Shown piece by piece: positions 31,713 to 33,583 of a stretch of 33,583 nucleotides of DNA. The notes below the pieces were generated by a model. It saw only the letters and a program-made list of their open reading frames with translations, ran no database searches and was not told where the DNA came from. Source of the stretch: Anaerolineae bacterium (GTDB taxonomy: Bacteria; Chloroflexota; Anaerolineae; Aggregatilineales; Phototrophicaceae); assembly GCA_017303775.1 (NCBI GenBank), contig JAFLCH010000014.1:1-33583 (forward strand). The letters are read 5' to 3'. The position numbers and the translations under genes are program-made. Each line of letters starts with the position of its first letter. Position 1 is the stretch's first letter.

Positions 31713-32443
31713 TGAGTAACAACGGGACGAAAACGACTTTACTACGCCTTGAGGATATCAATACTTACTACGGGCCGATTCACATTTTACAAGGTGTGAG
31801 TCTTGAAGTTTTCGCCGGCGAGTTGGTGTGCTTGCTGGGGGGGAATGCTTCGGGAAAGTCGACGACGCTGAAGACGATTCTGGGGATTGTGAAGCCAGCC
31901 AGCGGACGGGTGGTTTTTAACGGCGAGGCGATCCAAAACCAGCCTACCGGATACCGTGTGGAGCGGGGGATGGCTGTGGTGCCGGAGAACCGGCGCATTT
32001 TCGGGTCGATGAGTGTGCTGGAAAACCTTGAGATGGGCGCGTTTTTGCGACATGATCGGGACGGCATTAAAGCGGATTTCGAGCGGATTTTAGGACTGTT
32101 CCCACGGCTGAAGGAACGGCTGCACCAGTTGGGGGGGACGTTGAGCGGGGGCGAGCAGCAGATGCTGGCGATGGGGCGGGCATTGATGTCGCGCCCGAAG
32201 CTGCTGTTGATGGACGAGCCTTCGATGGGGCTGGCACCGAAGCTGGTGGAGCAGAATTTCGAGCTGATTCAGCAGGTGAACCAGCAGGGGACGACGGTGT
32301 TTATGGTGGAACAGAACGCGAATATGGCGCTGTCTATCGCGCATCGAGGGTATGTGGTGCAGACGGGGCGTATTGTGCTGGCGGACGAGGCTAAGAATCT
32401 GCTGGATAATGAACAGCTACGCAAGGCGTATCTGGGACGTTGA
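31712..32443 (+). CDS. livF: LIV-type ABC transporter ATPase LivF
   Basis: 243 residues. Walker A 'GGNASGKS' (43-50; LivF usually has G-x-N-G-A-G-K-T/S, so Ala-Ser here is a small variation that still fits G-x4-GKS), 'MAVVPENRRIFGSMSVLENLEMGA', signature 'LSGGEQQ' (144-150), Walker B 'LLLMDEP' (164-170), 'SMGLAPKLVEQ', then 'MVEQNANMAL'. It works with LivG. Nine bases separate its stop from the start of the class V PLP enzyme gene. Confidence 0.94.
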   Translation: MSNNGTKTTLLRLEDINTYYGPIHILQGVSLEVFAGELVCLLGGNASGKSTTLKTILGIVKPASGRVVFNGEAIQNQPTGYRVERGMAVVPENRRIFGSMSVLENLEMGAFLRHDRDGIKADFERILGLFPRLKERLHQLGGTLSGGEQQMLAMGRALMSRPKLLLMDEPSMGLAPKLVEQNFELIQQVNQQGTTVFMVEQNANMALSIAHRGYVVQTGRIVLADEAKNLLDNEQLRKAYLGR

Positions 32444-32452
32444 GGTGTGATG

Positions 32453-33580
32453 ATGTTGATGCGTGACCGGTTTCCGATTCTGAAAAATCAGATTTACATG
32501 AACAGCTGCTCGCAGGGGGCACTTTCGGTTGATGTGAAGGATGCTTACGCGAGCTACCTGCGCGATTGGGACGAAAAAGGCTCGCCGTGGGAGTATTGGG
32601 CGGAGCGGAACGAGGCGGCGCGGCAGGCGTTCGCGGGGCTGGTGAACGCGGAGGCGAGCGAGGTGGCGGTGACGACTTCGCTTTCGGCGGGGGTGAGCGC
32701 GCTGGCGAGCGCGATGGACTTCAGCGGAGAGCGGAATAAGGTTGTGGTGAGCGACTTCGAGTTCCCGACGGTGGCACAAATCTGGCACGCGCAGGAAGCG
32801 CGCGGGGCGAAGGTGGTGCATGTACCGGCGGCGGGGAATGTGATTCCGTTGAGCCGGTTTGAGGACGCGATTGACGAGCAGACGGCGCTGGTTTCGATCA
32901 GCCATGTGTGCTTCCGGAACGGGTCGAAGCTGGATATTGAGGCGATCACGGAGATCGCGCACCGGAAAGGCGCGCTGGTGCTGGTGGACAGCTATCAGGC
33001 GCTGGGGACGACGCCGATTGATGTGAAGCGATTGAAGGTTGACTTCCTCGCGGGCGGGGTGTTGAAGTACTTGCTGGCTTCGGCGGGGCTGGCGTATTTG
33101 TATGTGCGAAAGGAACTGGTCGGGGGGTTGAACCCGACGACCATGGGATGGTTTTCGCAGGCGAACATCTTCGCGATGGATATTTACGCGAACACGCCAC
33201 ATCCGACGGCGAGACGGTTTGAATCCGGGACGCCGGCAGTGCCGAATACTTACGCGGCGGTGGCGGGGATCAAGCTGGTGCAGTCGGTAGGGGTGGAGCG
33301 CATTGAGCAGCAGATCAAGGAACTGACGGGGGCGATCAAAGAAGGGGTGATGAAGCGCGGGTTTAATCTGGTTTCGCCGGTTGACCCGAAGAAACACGGG
33401 GCGCTGATCACGGTGCGTTCGCACAAGGTGGATTTGCTGACGAAGTGGCTGGCGAAGGACGGGATTATTGTTTCCCACCGCGATGATAACCTGCGGATTT
33501 CGCCGCATTTTTACAATGATTTGCATGATGTGGACTGCGTGATCGACGGGCTGACGCGGCACCGGGAACTGCTGGTTTAG
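32453..33580 (+). CDS. Class V PLP-dependent enzyme (aminotransferase/kynureninase/isopenicillin epimerase-like)
   Basis: About 375 residues. Class V features are 'QIYMNSCSQGALSVDV', 'FSGERNKVVVSDFEFPTVA', 'VSISHVCFRNGSKLDI', the Asp that holds the PLP ring in 'VLVDSYQALGTTPIDV', the PLP lysine in 'GGVLKYLLASAGLAYLYV' (about Lys205), and 'RRFESGTPAVPN'. It has no desulfurase-type cysteine loop. It is the last gene of the transporter operon, so it probably acts on the imported amino-acid-like substrate; the reaction (transamination, beta-elimination or kynureninase-like cleavage) is not decided. GAGGTG five bases before the ATG at 32453 sets the start; ATGs at 32450 and 32459 are close alternatives. 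The region is very G-rich. Confidence 0.85.
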   Translation: MLMRDRFPILKNQIYMNSCSQGALSVDVKDAYASYLRDWDEKGSPWEYWAERNEAARQAFAGLVNAEASEVAVTTSLSAGVSALASAMDFSGERNKVVVSDFEFPTVAQIWHAQEARGAKVVHVPAAGNVIPLSRFEDAIDEQTALVSISHVCFRNGSKLDIEAITEIAHRKGALVLVDSYQALGTTPIDVKRLKVDFLAGGVLKYLLASAGLAYLYVRKELVGGLNPTTMGWFSQANIFAMDIYANTPHPTARRFESGTPAVPNTYAAVAGIKLVQSVGVERIEQQIKELTGAIKEGVMKRGFNLVSPVDPKKHGALITVRSHKVDLLTKWLAKDGIIVSHRDDNLRISPHFYNDLHDVDCVIDGLTRHRELLV

Positions 33581-33583
33581 GCT

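Noticed and set aside
32417-33562. 381-codon Arg/His/Pro-rich frame on the minus strand
   Set aside because: It runs opposite the G-rich class V PLP enzyme gene, whose motifs are clear; the frame stays open only because of base composition.
1-33583. tRNA genes, insertion sequences, prophage or integrase genes
   Set aside because: No T-loop motif with matching arms, transposase or integrase motif was found by eye on either strand.

Overview
The window looks like a chromosomal segment of a free-living, heterotrophic, probably aerobic bacterium, most likely a member of the Chloroflexota. That placement is an inference. It rests on an FMN riboswitch in front of a RibXY-type riboflavin ABC transporter (a combination known from Chloroflexus), on the cytosolic PAS/GAF sensor kinases, and on the general gene style. 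No marker gene here settles the taxon; the 5S rRNA and ribosomal protein S20 are the best ones to test.

Layout. 1-95: 3' part of a 5S rRNA, followed by a striking pyrimidine tract. 0.24-3.3 kb: a DUF2007 protein, a P1-family self-processing aminopeptidase, and an OmpR-type response regulator with a soluble PAS histidine kinase. 3.3-6.6 kb: promoter, FMN riboswitch, terminator, then permease, binding protein and ATPase of a riboflavin-type transporter. 6.6-14.7 kb: a GAF-PAS histidine kinase, a class V PLP enzyme lacking the desulfurase cysteine, a receiver-like/GAF protein, an M20 peptidase, a regulator with a degenerate receiver, rpsT, a TPR membrane protein and an SRPBCC protein. 14.7-23.2 kb: a RidA protein, a GC-rich stretch headed by a consensus promoter, then a tightly packed minus-strand operon: anthraniloyl-CoA monooxygenase/reductase, MarR regulator, crotonase-fold protein, acyl-CoA dehydrogenase, 2-aminobenzoate-CoA ligase and kynureninase. 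23.2-27.0 kb: a divergent SDR dehydrogenase and a second minus-strand operon (aldo/keto reductase, ornithine-cyclodeaminase-like protein, threonine-dehydratase-like protein). 27.2-33.6 kb: a plus-strand LIV-type amino-acid ABC transporter operon (binding protein, two permeases, two ATPases) ending in another class V PLP enzyme.

How the genes work together. The central operon encodes a route from kynurenine to anthranilate (KynU), to 2-aminobenzoyl-CoA (ligase), to a dearomatised ring (fused flavin monooxygenase/reductase), followed by beta-oxidation-like steps (acyl-CoA dehydrogenase, crotonase, SDR). The LIV-type importer and the PLP enzymes on the right may feed amino-acid-like substrates into it or into a neighbouring pathway; that link is inferred from position only. 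Base composition changes along the window. The left part has more C than G on the plus strand, about 20.4-27.2 kb is visibly AT-richer, and the right end is very G-rich. The middle operons may therefore have been acquired separately.
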